DNA of 5,740 bases from NCBI GenBank assembly GCA_902496645.1, contig CABVBR010000130.1, positions 1 to 5,740 on the forward strand, written 5' to 3'. Below, piece by piece: positions 1-4,996 of this stretch. Position 1 is the stretch's first letter. The number at the start of each line of letters is the position of its first letter. The notes under the pieces were generated by a model. It had not been told where the DNA came from and did no database searches. It saw nothing but the letters and a program-made list of their open reading frames with translations. A program made the position numbers and the translations under genes. The stretch is from an uncultured Collinsella sp. (GTDB lineage: Bacteria; Actinomycetota; Coriobacteriia; Coriobacteriales; Coriobacteriaceae).

Positions 1-35
1 CGAGCCTGATACATCTGGTAGATGAACTCTGCCAT
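1..35 (-). CDS. ettA: EttA-like ABC-F translation factor, N-terminal fragment
   Basis: Only the first 11 codons and part of the 12th lie in the window; the gene runs off the left edge. Read on the minus strand from the ATG at 35-33 it gives MAEFIYQMYQA, and the partial next codon fits Arg. This is the characteristic opening of EttA-type ABC-F proteins, which go on to an ABC ATPase core. In the family, EttA binds the ribosomal E site and gates early elongation according to the ATP/ADP level; that role is carried over from the family and cannot be tested on so short a piece. Upstream on the same strand are a purine-rich AGAAAGGA about 13 nt before the ATG and a closer CAGG, neither of them a strong ribosome site. 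The sdpRI terminator at 127-154 separates it from the upstream operon, so it probably has its own promoter between about 36 and 126; no convincing -35/-10 pair was found there. Confidence 0.6.
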   Translation of the reverse strand, partial: MAEFIYQMYQA

Positions 36-126
36 TTGCCTGTTTTATCCTTTCTACCTGCTGTTTCTCTATTCTTGATTCGCTTTAGTGGAAACGAAAT
101 GAGGAAACCAGCTCTGAAACTTAACG

Positions 127-154
127 AAAAAAGGGGCATGGTTGCCCACACCCC
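127..154 (-). terminator. Intrinsic terminator of the sdpR-sdpI operon
   Basis: On the minus strand a 9-bp stem (GGGGTGTGG with CCATGCCCC, two G-U pairs) closes a GCAA tetraloop at 133-154 and is followed directly by six Ts (127-132). The two G-U pairs become C-A mismatches on the plus strand and no T-run follows there, so it should act only on minus-strand transcripts. It starts 65 nt after the sdpI stop codon, which marks the end of that operon and insulates the downstream ettA-like gene. Confidence 0.88.
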
Positions 155-219
155 TAATACTACCTGGGAAAAGTCCCCCAGAACATACTACGAACTGCGT
201 ACGCTAGTTTTCCGCAACC

Positions 220-924
220 TTAGCGAACGGCTCGCTGAGATTTGCGCCACAGCAGATACGAGTAGACGTAGACGGCTCCGACCGAACCAAACGCCAGAAC
301 CGCAATCACCGCGGCGACGACTTCACTCGAAAGCACGCTGCCTGCCACGCCCATCACAATCAGGCCAATACCCAGCACCATAAAGCAGGCACCGCCAAAG
401 CGCTGCGTACGGCGCCAGTTCTCGGGATCGGCAAGCGCCCAAGGTGTCTTGATACCGAGCGTATAGTTCTGCTTCACACGCGGCAAGTAGTTGCCTACGC
501 CGATGAACAGCAAACCGACAACACCGGAAATCAGCACGTTAACCGAACCGACCGCCGGCACCACGCCCCAGACCGTAAGCTCTCCCAGCCAGCTTATGGC
601 GCACATGAACAAGGTGAAGGCAATTACGAAGCCCTGGTAGAATTTGCCCGAGGTTCGATATGCCTCACCTTTGGGGTCGATGCGCGGCACCACGCAGAAC
701 ATTGCGAGAAGCGCCAGAGGCAGCACGCCGAGCGCGGAGGCCATCCAGCTAGGACCCCAACCATCGACGGCGCCGTTCGCGCCCCAGTGCGTGGGAATCT
801 GTGCAGGCAAGCTCGGCATCACCATGAGGTGCGCTACGACATTGGCGACGCACAGAACGACCAGCGCAATCCACACGCGCGACGATACCCCTGTGGGGTG
901 AATGCCCTTGTTTTCGTTATTCAT
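220..924 (-). CDS. sdpI: SdpI-family immunity-like integral membrane protein
   Basis: A 234-residue membrane protein of the SdpI family. In Bacillus subtilis, SdpI protects cells from the SDP toxin and also sequesters the repressor SdpR at the membrane; here that role is inferred from family and context. About six hydrophobic segments are visible, near residues 17-37, 62-80, 95-115, 128-147, 181-198 and 202-226. Between the first two lies a DUF1648-like stretch (PSLPAQIPTHWGANGAVDGW, residues 37-56). The SdpI domain signature GNYLPRVKQNYTLGIKTPWA is at 144-163, followed by ENWRRTQRFGG. The chosen start is the ATG at 924-922, because GGTGAT sits a few bases upstream and homology begins there; a frame extension to 966 only runs back into the repressor gene. 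The start overlaps the sdpR stop by 8 nt (ATGAATAA), which suggests translational coupling. No SDP toxin gene is nearby, so the natural threat, possibly another membrane-active peptide, is unknown. Confidence 0.85.
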   Translation of the reverse strand: MNNENKGIHPTGVSSRVWIALVVLCVANVVAHLMVMPSLPAQIPTHWGANGAVDGWGPSWMASALGVLPLALLAMFCVVPRIDPKGEAYRTSGKFYQGFVIAFTLFMCAISWLGELTVWGVVPAVGSVNVLISGVVGLLFIGVGNYLPRVKQNYTLGIKTPWALADPENWRRTQRFGGACFMVLGIGLIVMGVAGSVLSSEVVAAVIAVLAFGSVGAVYVYSYLLWRKSQRAVR

Positions 925-1195
925 CCTTATCACCTTCATTGTTTGTAAAACCCATAAACCAGCCAATTAAATCCTGCATGACGGTGGTGTTTAAGCTGTA
1001 TACGATGTTTTGGCCATGGCGCTCGTCGGTCACCAACCCGGCGTTTTTGAGCGTCGCCAAGTGATGGCTCAGCGACGGCTTACTGATATCGAAATGCTCG
1101 GCAAGCTCCCCCGCCGTGCAATTGCCCTCGCGCAGCAACTCCAAAATGCGCCGTCGCGTTGGATCGGCAAGCGCCTTAAAACCCTCTCCCGGCAT
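917..1195 (-). CDS. sdpR: ArsR-family repressor of the SdpR type
   Basis: A 92-residue winged-helix repressor. The N-terminus FKALADPTRRRILELLREG (residues 6-24) is typical of ArsR/SdpR proteins. The recognition helix is near residues 38-52 (SKPSLSHHLATLKNAG) and the wing is ERHGQNIVYSLNTT at 58-71. The C-terminal VMQDLIGWFMGF resembles SdpR. The ArsR metal-site motif ELCVCDL is absent and Cys26 is the only cysteine, so metal sensing is unlikely. In B. subtilis, SdpR represses its own operon and is inactivated when SdpI binds it at the membrane; the same loop is inferred here. The start at 1195-1193 was chosen because AGGAGG at 1200-1205 lies 4 nt before it; two in-frame ATGs further upstream (1213 and 1210) lie on the wrong side of that ribosome site. 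It overlaps sdpI by 8 nt. Confidence 0.88.
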   Translation of the reverse strand: MPGEGFKALADPTRRRILELLREGNCTAGELAEHFDISKPSLSHHLATLKNAGLVTDERHGQNIVYSLNTTVMQDLIGWFMGFTNNEGDKDE

Positions 1196-1229
1196 AAGAC
1201 CTCCTCTCATCATCTCTCATGACGCGCAC

Positions 1230-1258
1230 ACTATACTCGATATTTAGATGTTTGTCTA
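1230..1258 (-). promoter_or_regulatory. Promoter of the sdpR-sdpI operon
   Basis: On the minus strand there is a -35 TAGACA (1253-1258, five of six consensus bases), a 17-bp spacer and a -10 TATAGT (1230-1235). The predicted start of transcription is near 1223, giving a leader of about 28 nt before the sdpR ATG. The -35 box lies within the inverted repeat described as an operator, as expected for autorepression. Confidence 0.7.
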
Positions 1259-1268
1259 ATTGTCTAAT
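1244..1268. promoter_or_regulatory. Candidate SdpR operator: inverted repeat plus tandem octamer
   Basis: TTAGA (1244-1248) and TCTAA (1255-1259) form an inverted repeat with a 6-bp spacer, a size usual for ArsR-family sites. The right half-site belongs to a perfect tandem octamer, TGTCTAAT at 1253-1260 and again at 1261-1268. The array covers the -35 box and part of the spacer of the sdpR promoter, so a bound repressor would block RNA polymerase. Binding by this SdpR is inferred from position and symmetry only. Confidence 0.6.
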
Positions 1269-1440
1269 CTTACACTCAAAAAAAATAGCTGCCCCCGCGT
1301 AATGCGAAGACGGCCACTTCTCACGCTACAAACGTGTTTGGGAGTTGGCCAACCCGCGGCAACGGGTGCCATCTGCTTCATCTTATGCGAATCCCTGCCT
1401 CATTTCAACAAGCCCCTAGGTCTCAAATGGAATCGCGATA
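1269..1440. other. Noncoding divergent region with a possible folded element
   Basis: About 230 bases between the sdpR operator and the tcdA start carry no convincing gene; the one open frame (1260-1463) would start on TTG without a ribosome site. The region holds a run of eight As (1278-1285). On the plus strand there is a possible long hairpin from GGCCACTTCTC at 1312 to GGGAGTTGGCC ending at 1350, with CACG/CGTG (1322-1325, 1333-1336) at its tip. A second hairpin, ACCCG/CGGGT, is at 1352-1356 and 1363-1367. No known riboswitch or tRNA consensus was recognised. Confidence 0.3.
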
Positions 1441-1445
1441 ATACC

Positions 1446-1451
1446 TATAAT
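1446..1451 (+). promoter_or_regulatory. -10 box of a probable tcdA-tatD promoter
   Basis: A perfect TATAAT lies 44 nt upstream of the tcdA start codon, at a position that would give a leader of roughly 38 nt. At 16 to 18 bp upstream there is no good -35 hexamer and no TGn extension, so the promoter is weakly supported and may be activator-dependent. Confidence 0.4.
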
Positions 1452-1495
1452 GACGATAGCTAAAACACGATTCGCTTCCCCATCGGAGGATGTCT

Positions 1496-2293
1496 ATGAC
1501 TGAAACCACAGCCGCAACTCCCAACGAGACACGCGACACCAAGCTCGAGATCATCATGGGCCGCGAGGCACTTAATAAACTCGCCAACGCCACGGTGTTG
1601 GTGCTCGGCTGCGGAGGTGTGGGCTCCAATTGCTGCGAGGCACTTGCCCGCGGCGGCATTGGTCATTTCGTCATTCTTGACAAGGACATCATCGCTCCAA
1701 GCAATATCAATCGCCAGGCCATCGCCTTTCACAGCACCGTCGGCAAGCGCAAAGTGGACGTGATGGAAGCCATGATTCGCGATATCAATCCCGCCGCCAC
1801 CGTTATCAAGCGCACCGAATACCTGCTGAGCGACAACATCGACGAGTTCTTTGCGAGCGTTTTTGAGCAGACGGGCGGCAAGCTCGACTACGTCGTCGAC
1901 GCCATCGACACCATCTCGGCCAAGCTCACCATTGCCAAATATGCTCAGGACCACGACATTCGTTTGGTTAGCTCCATGGGCGGGGCCAACAAACTCCATC
2001 CCGAGTGCCTCCGCTTTGCCGACATCTTCGATACGGTACGTGACCCCATGAGCCGCATTATGCGCAAAGAATGTAAGAAGCGCGGAATCAAAAGCCTGCA
2101 CGTGCTGTTTAGCTGCGAGGAATCGGTTAAGACCCAACCCCGCGACCCGTCCAACATCCACGAGCGTACCGAGTTGGGTACCGCCAGCTTTATGCCGCCC
2201 ATCATGGGTCAGATGATTGCCGGCGAGGTCATTCGCCAGATCAGTGGACGCGGTACCGAACGCGTACGCGCTGACGGCCAGCGCCTGGACTAG
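1496..2293 (+). CDS. tcdA: tRNA threonylcarbamoyladenosine dehydratase (TcdA/CsdL, ThiF/E1-like)
   Basis: A 265-residue E1-like enzyme. TcdA uses ATP to dehydrate t6A37 in ANN-decoding tRNAs to the cyclic ct6A form, in the cytoplasm. Visible motifs are the nucleotide-binding GCGGVGS at 38-44, the strand-end DKD at 62-64, NINRQ at 70-74, VVDAID at 133-138 and the TcdA-like DPMSRIMR at 183-190. LFSCEES at 204-210 corresponds to the FSTE region of the Escherichia coli enzyme. This combination separates TcdA from ThiF, MoeB and HesA. The start at 1496 was chosen over the ATG at 1490 because GGAGG (1485-1489) abuts the earlier ATG but lies 6 nt from the later one. The last residues (roughly 252-265) are polar and probably a disordered tail. 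The gene is followed after 14 nt by a TatD-family gene on the same strand, so the two are likely co-transcribed. Confidence 0.88.
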   Translation: MTETTAATPNETRDTKLEIIMGREALNKLANATVLVLGCGGVGSNCCEALARGGIGHFVILDKDIIAPSNINRQAIAFHSTVGKRKVDVMEAMIRDINPAATVIKRTEYLLSDNIDEFFASVFEQTGGKLDYVVDAIDTISAKLTIAKYAQDHDIRLVSSMGGANKLHPECLRFADIFDTVRDPMSRIMRKECKKRGIKSLHVLFSCEESVKTQPRDPSNIHERTELGTASFMPPIMGQMIAGEVIRQISGRGTERVRADGQRLD

Positions 2294-2307
2294 CAAGGCA
2301 CACCGCG

Positions 2308-3090
2308 ATGGAGCTGCAGTCCTTTGATACTCACTGTCACCTCGACCTGATGGCCAGCCCGGACGCCGTTGCCCACGAAGCCGCAGCGATGGGACTGGGG
2401 CTCTTTGACTGCGGCGTCGATCCGCGCGATTTCGCAACGGCAAATAAACGCGCCGGCATTATTCCCAACGTTATTGCGGCCGTCGGCCTCCACCCTTGGT
2501 GGATTGCCGATGGCCGATGTGGGGCCGCCGAGGTCGACCTGCTTTGCGAGCTCGCCAGCCGAGAGCGCTTTATCGGCGAGGTCGGACTCGACTTCTCGTC
2601 ACGCTTTGCAGGCACCGGAGGAATCCAGACGCAGGCATTTGAGCGGCTTTGTCAGACGCTATCGCAGCACCCACTCACTGGGCGCGTCCTGTCCATTCAC
2701 GCCGTTCGCGCGGCGGGGGCAGTCTTGGACATTTTGGAGTCGAGCGGCCTTCTAAAGGACGATCCCAACTCCCCTATCATCATCTTCCACTGGTTTAGCG
2801 GTACCTCGGATGAGCTCGTCCGTGCGCGCCACGCAGGCAGCTTCTTTTCCATCAATGAACGCATGCTTGCGACCAAACGCGGGCGCGAATACGCACGACA
2901 GATTCCACTCAACCACTTGTTGCTCGAAACCGATGCGCCAGCCGAGCAAAATAAGGAAACCACTGCGCGACAACTCGTCGATTCGCTCGCGAGAACCTCC
3001 GAAGTCGTTGCCGCAATCAAAAAATGCGACACGCAGAGCATCAAGTCGGCTGTTTTGGGAAATACCCATTCCATTTTCGACCTTCGCTGA
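2308..3090 (+). CDS. TatD-family metal-dependent hydrolase (putative DNase)
   Basis: A 260-residue amidohydrolase-fold protein of usual TatD length. The metal ligands can be read in order: THCHLD (H9, H11), GLHPW (H62), GEVGLD (E91), SIHAV (H131), FHWFSG (H161) and ETDAP (D209). Characterised TatD proteins are Mg-dependent 3'-5' exonucleases or DNases; the substrate here is unknown. A loop at 98-106 (SRFAGTGGI) and the segment around 118-126 differ from the typical enzyme, but every ligand is present, so it should be active. The ATG at 2308 follows AAGG (2295-2298) and lies 14 nt after tcdA, suggesting one transcript. The stop codon TGA at 3088-3090 overlaps by two bases the left end of the inverted-repeat element that follows. 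No gene symbol is given because the family has several paralogues. Confidence 0.85.
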   Translation: MELQSFDTHCHLDLMASPDAVAHEAAAMGLGLFDCGVDPRDFATANKRAGIIPNVIAAVGLHPWWIADGRCGAAEVDLLCELASRERFIGEVGLDFSSRFAGTGGIQTQAFERLCQTLSQHPLTGRVLSIHAVRAAGAVLDILESSGLLKDDPNSPIIIFHWFSGTSDELVRARHAGSFFSINERMLATKRGREYARQIPLNHLLLETDAPAEQNKETTARQLVDSLARTSEVVAAIKKCDTQSIKSAVLGNTHSIFDLR

Positions 3091-3126
3091 CCCCGGTGGG
3101 CAAAAAATGCCAAATATGAGTACTGT
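3089..3126 (+). repeat. Left inverted-repeat arm
   Basis: Matches the reverse complement of 3295-3331, with 31 identical bases at 3096-3126 and a further six (GACCCC, 3089-3094) outside a single unpaired G at 3095. It contains the small palindrome GGCA-AAAAA-TGCC (3099-3111). Its first two bases belong to the tatD stop codon. Confidence 0.9.
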
Positions 3127-3155
3127 TGCAAAGCTAGTCACATTATTTTGCAACA
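3124..3155. repeat. Inner inverted repeat TGTTGCAAA / TTTGCAACA
   Basis: Nine perfectly complementary bases at 3124-3132 and 3147-3155 surround a 14-nt loop. The repeat starts inside the inner end of the left arm, so it would compete with pairing between the two outer arms. Confidence 0.7.
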
Positions 3156-3162
3156 AAACAGT

Positions 3163-3196
3163 GCCTTGATAATGTACATTCGTTCATTATCAAGGC
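3163..3196. repeat. 12-bp perfect hairpin GCCTTGATAATG / CATTATCAAGGC
   Basis: Twelve perfectly complementary bases at 3163-3174 and 3185-3196 surround a 10-nt loop, about 73 nt past the tatD stop. On the plus strand TTATTT follows, too weak for a classic intrinsic terminator, though it may slow or end transcription from either side. The final GGC is also part of GGCTT (3194-3198), which can pair with AAGCC (3212-3216) as an alternative fold. Confidence 0.75.
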
Positions 3197-3277
3197 TTAT
3201 TTGCATGGGTAAAGCCATATTTAGCAGGTTTTAATCGGCCGCAGGCACTCAACTAGGCCCTCAAAAGCTATTTTTCG

Positions 3278-3298
3278 CTGTTACTAAATTAGTGACAG
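3278..3298. repeat. Near-perfect 21-bp palindrome at the inner edge of the right arm
   Basis: CTGTTACTAA and TTAGTGACAG flank a central A, with one T/G position as the only departure from perfect symmetry. The last four bases belong to the right arm, mirroring how 3124-3155 overlaps the left arm. In RNA this forms a 10-bp stem only if it bulges at the centre; as DNA it has the look of a dimeric protein-binding site. Confidence 0.6.
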
Positions 3299-3331
3299 TA
3301 CTCATATTTGGCATTTTTTGCCCACGGGGTC
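3295..3331 (-). repeat. Right inverted-repeat arm
   Basis: Reverse complement of the left arm. The identical 31 bp occupy 3295-3325, then GGGGTC at 3326-3331 matches GACCCC of the left arm. The arm contains a run of six Ts (3314-3319) inside TTGGCATTTTTTGCCC. Confidence 0.9.
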
Positions 3332-3371
3332 CCAGGGAGGCGACAATTCGACTCACCGGGACTGCTCTCAC

Positions 3372-4235
3372 CTATTCGGAAATCGGCGCTCCATGGCCCC
3401 AGGAGCCCTCCATGCCGCATACGGTCGAAGCAAACCCCGCCGCAAAGTCGAGTGCGCGCTCGATGGCCTCAGCACCATCCTCGCCACGCTTGGCGGAATC
3501 GAGATAGCACATCAGGAACGAAGTCAGGAACGAGTCGCCCGCACCCATGGTGTCCTTCATGTCTGCCACGGGCTTGGCATGCTGCCGATAGTAACGCTCG
3601 CCGTCATAGGCAATGCAACCCTCAGCGCCAGCCGTTGCGGACACAAAACATGGGCCCAAGCCCTTCAACCAGGCAAGGCGCTCGCGAATCTCATCCTCGC
3701 TCGCAGCGTCTGCCGCGCTAAAAAACGCGAAGTCAACGTAGGGAGCAATCTGCTCGTAGTACTCGTCGGTCGAATCGTCCGAGAAGTCAAACGAAACGGT
3801 AATACCCGCTGCCTTCAGCTTAGGCAGCTCGCGCTCGGTAAAGCAGTAGTTACCCGAATGGACCACATCAAACTGTTTCATATACGCCAGATCAAAACGA
3901 TCGAGCACATAGCGCGCATCGCCACGGATACCGCCCTCGTTGGAACCAAGGAAGACACGGTCACCGTCAACGACGGTCACGCGAGCCGCTCCGTTCTCGC
4001 CAATCATCTGCTCGCACTTGTCAAGCTCGATACCCTCATCCTCGAGGCTTGCAATGACATGCTCGGCAGCAGCGTCATTGCCAAAAATGCCCATGTATGC
4101 GGAGCGTGCGGCACCGCATTTCTTGGCATACACGGCGAAGTTCACCGCATTGCCGCCAGGATACATGGTGTGGATATGCTCGTAGCGGTCGACGACGTTG
4201 TCGCCAAACCCCAGTGCGCTCACGTTAAAAGCCAT
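3372..4235 (-). CDS. PfkB-family sugar kinase, fructoselysine 6-kinase (FrlD)-like
   Basis: A 287-residue ribokinase-fold kinase. Visible landmarks are GDNVVD at 11-16, the sugar-binding PGGNAVNFAVYA at 26-37, DVVHSGNY at 123-130, SFDFSD at 148-153, VDFAFFSA at 167-174, and the PfkB signature DTMGAGDSF at 228-236 with catalytic Asp234. The GDN start, PGGNAVN, FDFSD and FAF features are those of E. coli FrlD, which phosphorylates fructoselysine on O6, rather than of ribokinase or fructokinase. The protein is about 25 residues longer than E. coli FrlD, partly at the C-terminus. It starts at the ATG at 4235, with AGAGG about 7 nt upstream. It lies 60 nt after a HAD phosphatase gene on the same strand, so the two are likely co-transcribed. 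No FrlB deglycase or transporter is in view, so the exact Amadori or sugar substrate is uncertain. Confidence 0.75.
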   Translation of the reverse strand: MAFNVSALGFGDNVVDRYEHIHTMYPGGNAVNFAVYAKKCGAARSAYMGIFGNDAAAEHVIASLEDEGIELDKCEQMIGENGAARVTVVDGDRVFLGSNEGGIRGDARYVLDRFDLAYMKQFDVVHSGNYCFTERELPKLKAAGITVSFDFSDDSTDEYYEQIAPYVDFAFFSAADAASEDEIRERLAWLKGLGPCFVSATAGAEGCIAYDGERYYRQHAKPVADMKDTMGAGDSFLTSFLMCYLDSAKRGEDGAEAIERALDFAAGFASTVCGMEGSWGHGAPISE

Positions 4236-4265
4236 GCCGCCGCCTCTCTCTTATGCCAACGGAGC

Positions 4266-4284
4266 TACTGTTGTAACAGCAGTA
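4266..4284. repeat. Palindrome in the HAD-kinase intergenic gap
   Basis: TACTG (4266-4270) pairs with CAGTA (4280-4284), and a nested CTGTT-GT-AACAG occupies 4268-4279. It lies within the 60-nt gap between the HAD stop and the kinase start. No T-run follows on either strand, so it is not an intrinsic terminator. It could be an operator or an RNA-processing hairpin. Confidence 0.45.
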
Positions 4285-4295
4285 CCGCCCAGGAT

Positions 4296-4955
4296 CTACG
4301 CGAGTTCCAGCAGTTCCGGCAGCTGGTCGATAATCTTGTCCGCGGCATCCTGGCTAAATCCAAAGCGCTCCTCGCGCTTGGCAATGACTGTCAGGCCGGC
4401 TCGCTTGCCGGCAGTGATTCCAGGCACCGAATCCTCAACGCAGCAGCAGCGATTCGCGGGCAGCCCCAGCAGGTCCAGCGCATGCAGGTAGATGTCGGGC
4501 TCGGGCTTGCTCTCCTTAAACTGCTCGCCGCTCACCACATACTCAAAGGCATCCGACAGCCCGCACGCATTGAGCACTTCCTCGATGCTATCCATGGGAG
4601 ACGAGCTAGCAAGCGCCACGCGAACGCCACGGCGCGGCAGCTCTCGAATCGTATCCACGGCGCCTGGGTTAATCAAAGCCTGATAGTCGCGCGGACGCTT
4701 ATGCGCCCACTCGTCCCAACGGGTCAACGCTTCCTCGCCAGTAAAATGCCCCTTACCGGCGCGCTCAAACCAATCGACCAGCATATGCAGGAAGAACTGA
4801 TGCGAGGTACCGACCTGCCCATTCAACTCCTCTTGAGTCAGATTTAGCCCAAGCTCCTTGGCAAACGCGGCAGTCTCGCCCAGGTAGTAATACTCGGTAT
4901 CGACAATCACGCCGTCCATGTCAAAGATGACGGCGTCGAACGGAAATGCGGACAC
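4296..4955 (-). CDS. HAD-superfamily phosphatase, beta-phosphoglucomutase-like (subfamily I)
   Basis: A 219-residue HAD hydrolase with a helical cap inserted after motif I. Motif I is FDMDGVIVDTE (residues 11-21), with nucleophile Asp12 and acid/base Asp14. Motif II is the serine run at 117-119 (ALASSS), motif III is Lys150 in ESKPEPDIY, and motif IV is VEDS at 173-176 (Glu174, Asp175). The pattern fits beta-phosphoglucomutase-like or sugar-phosphate phosphatases; the substrate cannot be told from sequence. The start is taken as the GTG at 4955-4953, because GGGAGG lies about 5 nt upstream and homology begins at SAFPFDAVIFD. An ATG at 5003 would open the same frame but would put the terminator hairpin at 4968-4996 inside the gene, giving an implausible arginine-rich N-terminus. 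It is followed by a FrlD-like kinase and may act on the same phosphorylated sugar pathway or limit its toxic build-up; this is inference. Confidence 0.8.
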   Translation of the reverse strand: MSAFPFDAVIFDMDGVIVDTEYYYLGETAAFAKELGLNLTQEELNGQVGTSHQFFLHMLVDWFERAGKGHFTGEEALTRWDEWAHKRPRDYQALINPGAVDTIRELPRRGVRVALASSSPMDSIEEVLNACGLSDAFEYVVSGEQFKESKPEPDIYLHALDLLGLPANRCCCVEDSVPGITAGKRAGLTVIAKREERFGFSQDAADKIIDQLPELLELA

Positions 4956-4967
4956 GGCACCCTCCCT

Positions 4968-4996
4968 AACAAAAGGGCGCCTGTAAGCAGGCGCCC
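4968..4996 (-). terminator. Strong intrinsic terminator after the Cof-type HAD gene
   Basis: On the minus strand a perfect 9-bp GC-rich stem (GGGCGCCTG with CAGGCGCCC) closes a four-base loop (CTTA) and is followed by TTTTGTT (4968-4974). It begins 22 nt after the Cof-gene stop. No T-run follows on the plus strand, so it is one-way. It ends only 12 nt before the GTG start of the next gene, leaving no room for a promoter in between. Confidence 0.92.

Larger units (their letters stand above)
3089..3331. mobile_element. MITE-like inverted-repeat element of about 243 bp
   Basis: Two near-perfect inverted repeats (3089-3126 and 3295-3331) enclose about 168 bp with no credible gene. The inner 31 bp of each arm are identical, and the outer GACCCC/GGGGTC also match once one extra G at 3095 is allowed. 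The interior is AT-rich compared with the flanking genes and has three more inverted repeats (3124-3155, 3163-3196, 3278-3298). No target-site duplication is evident at the arm ends. It sits between convergent genes (tatD and the PfkB kinase), a common place for MITEs and for large extragenic palindromes. A mobile origin is inferred from the architecture; a bidirectional transcription-stop or structured RNA role is the alternative. No transposase family was recognised from the arm sequence. Confidence 0.5.

Noticed and set aside
36..383. Plus-strand open frame of 115 codons
   Set aside because: It crosses the ettA upstream region, the sdpRI terminator and then runs antisense to the 3' end of sdpI. 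Its C-terminal half is a low-complexity Arg/Pro/Ser shadow of that gene.
1278..1290. Minus-strand terminator ending in eight Ts
   Set aside because: No stable stem directly precedes the T-run on the minus strand, and no minus-strand gene lies upstream.
1423..1451. A full -35/-10 promoter for tcdA
   Set aside because: Only the TATAAT is convincing; bases 16 to 18 bp upstream do not resemble TTGACA, so only the -10 box was annotated.
1460..2443. Minus-strand open frame of 327 codons antisense to tcdA and the start of tatD
   Set aside because: The opposite strand carries two recognisable enzymes with intact motifs. The antisense frame is a by-product of GC-rich codon use, with no recognised domain or ribosome site.
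2752..3156. Minus-strand frame from the repeat element into tatD, and its plus-strand counterpart at 3292-3507
   Set aside because: Both begin in the inverted-repeat arms, so they share the same first residues (TVLIFGIFC), and then run antisense to real genes. They are artefacts of the repeat.
3173..3186. LexA-like box (TGAACGAATGTACA on the minus strand) in the loop of the 12-bp hairpin
   Set aside because: It matches most of the Gram-positive SOS consensus but misses in the right half-site. It lies far from any gene start and is largely explained by the hairpin.
3194..3196. Classic intrinsic terminator for tatD at the 12-bp hairpin
   Set aside because: The stem is perfect but AT-rich and is followed by TTATTT rather than a proper T-run, so it was recorded as a repeat and not as a terminator.
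3318..4847. Plus-strand open frame of 509 codons
   Set aside because: It is antisense to the PfkB kinase and most of the HAD gene, both with complete active-site motifs, and it starts inside a repeat arm.
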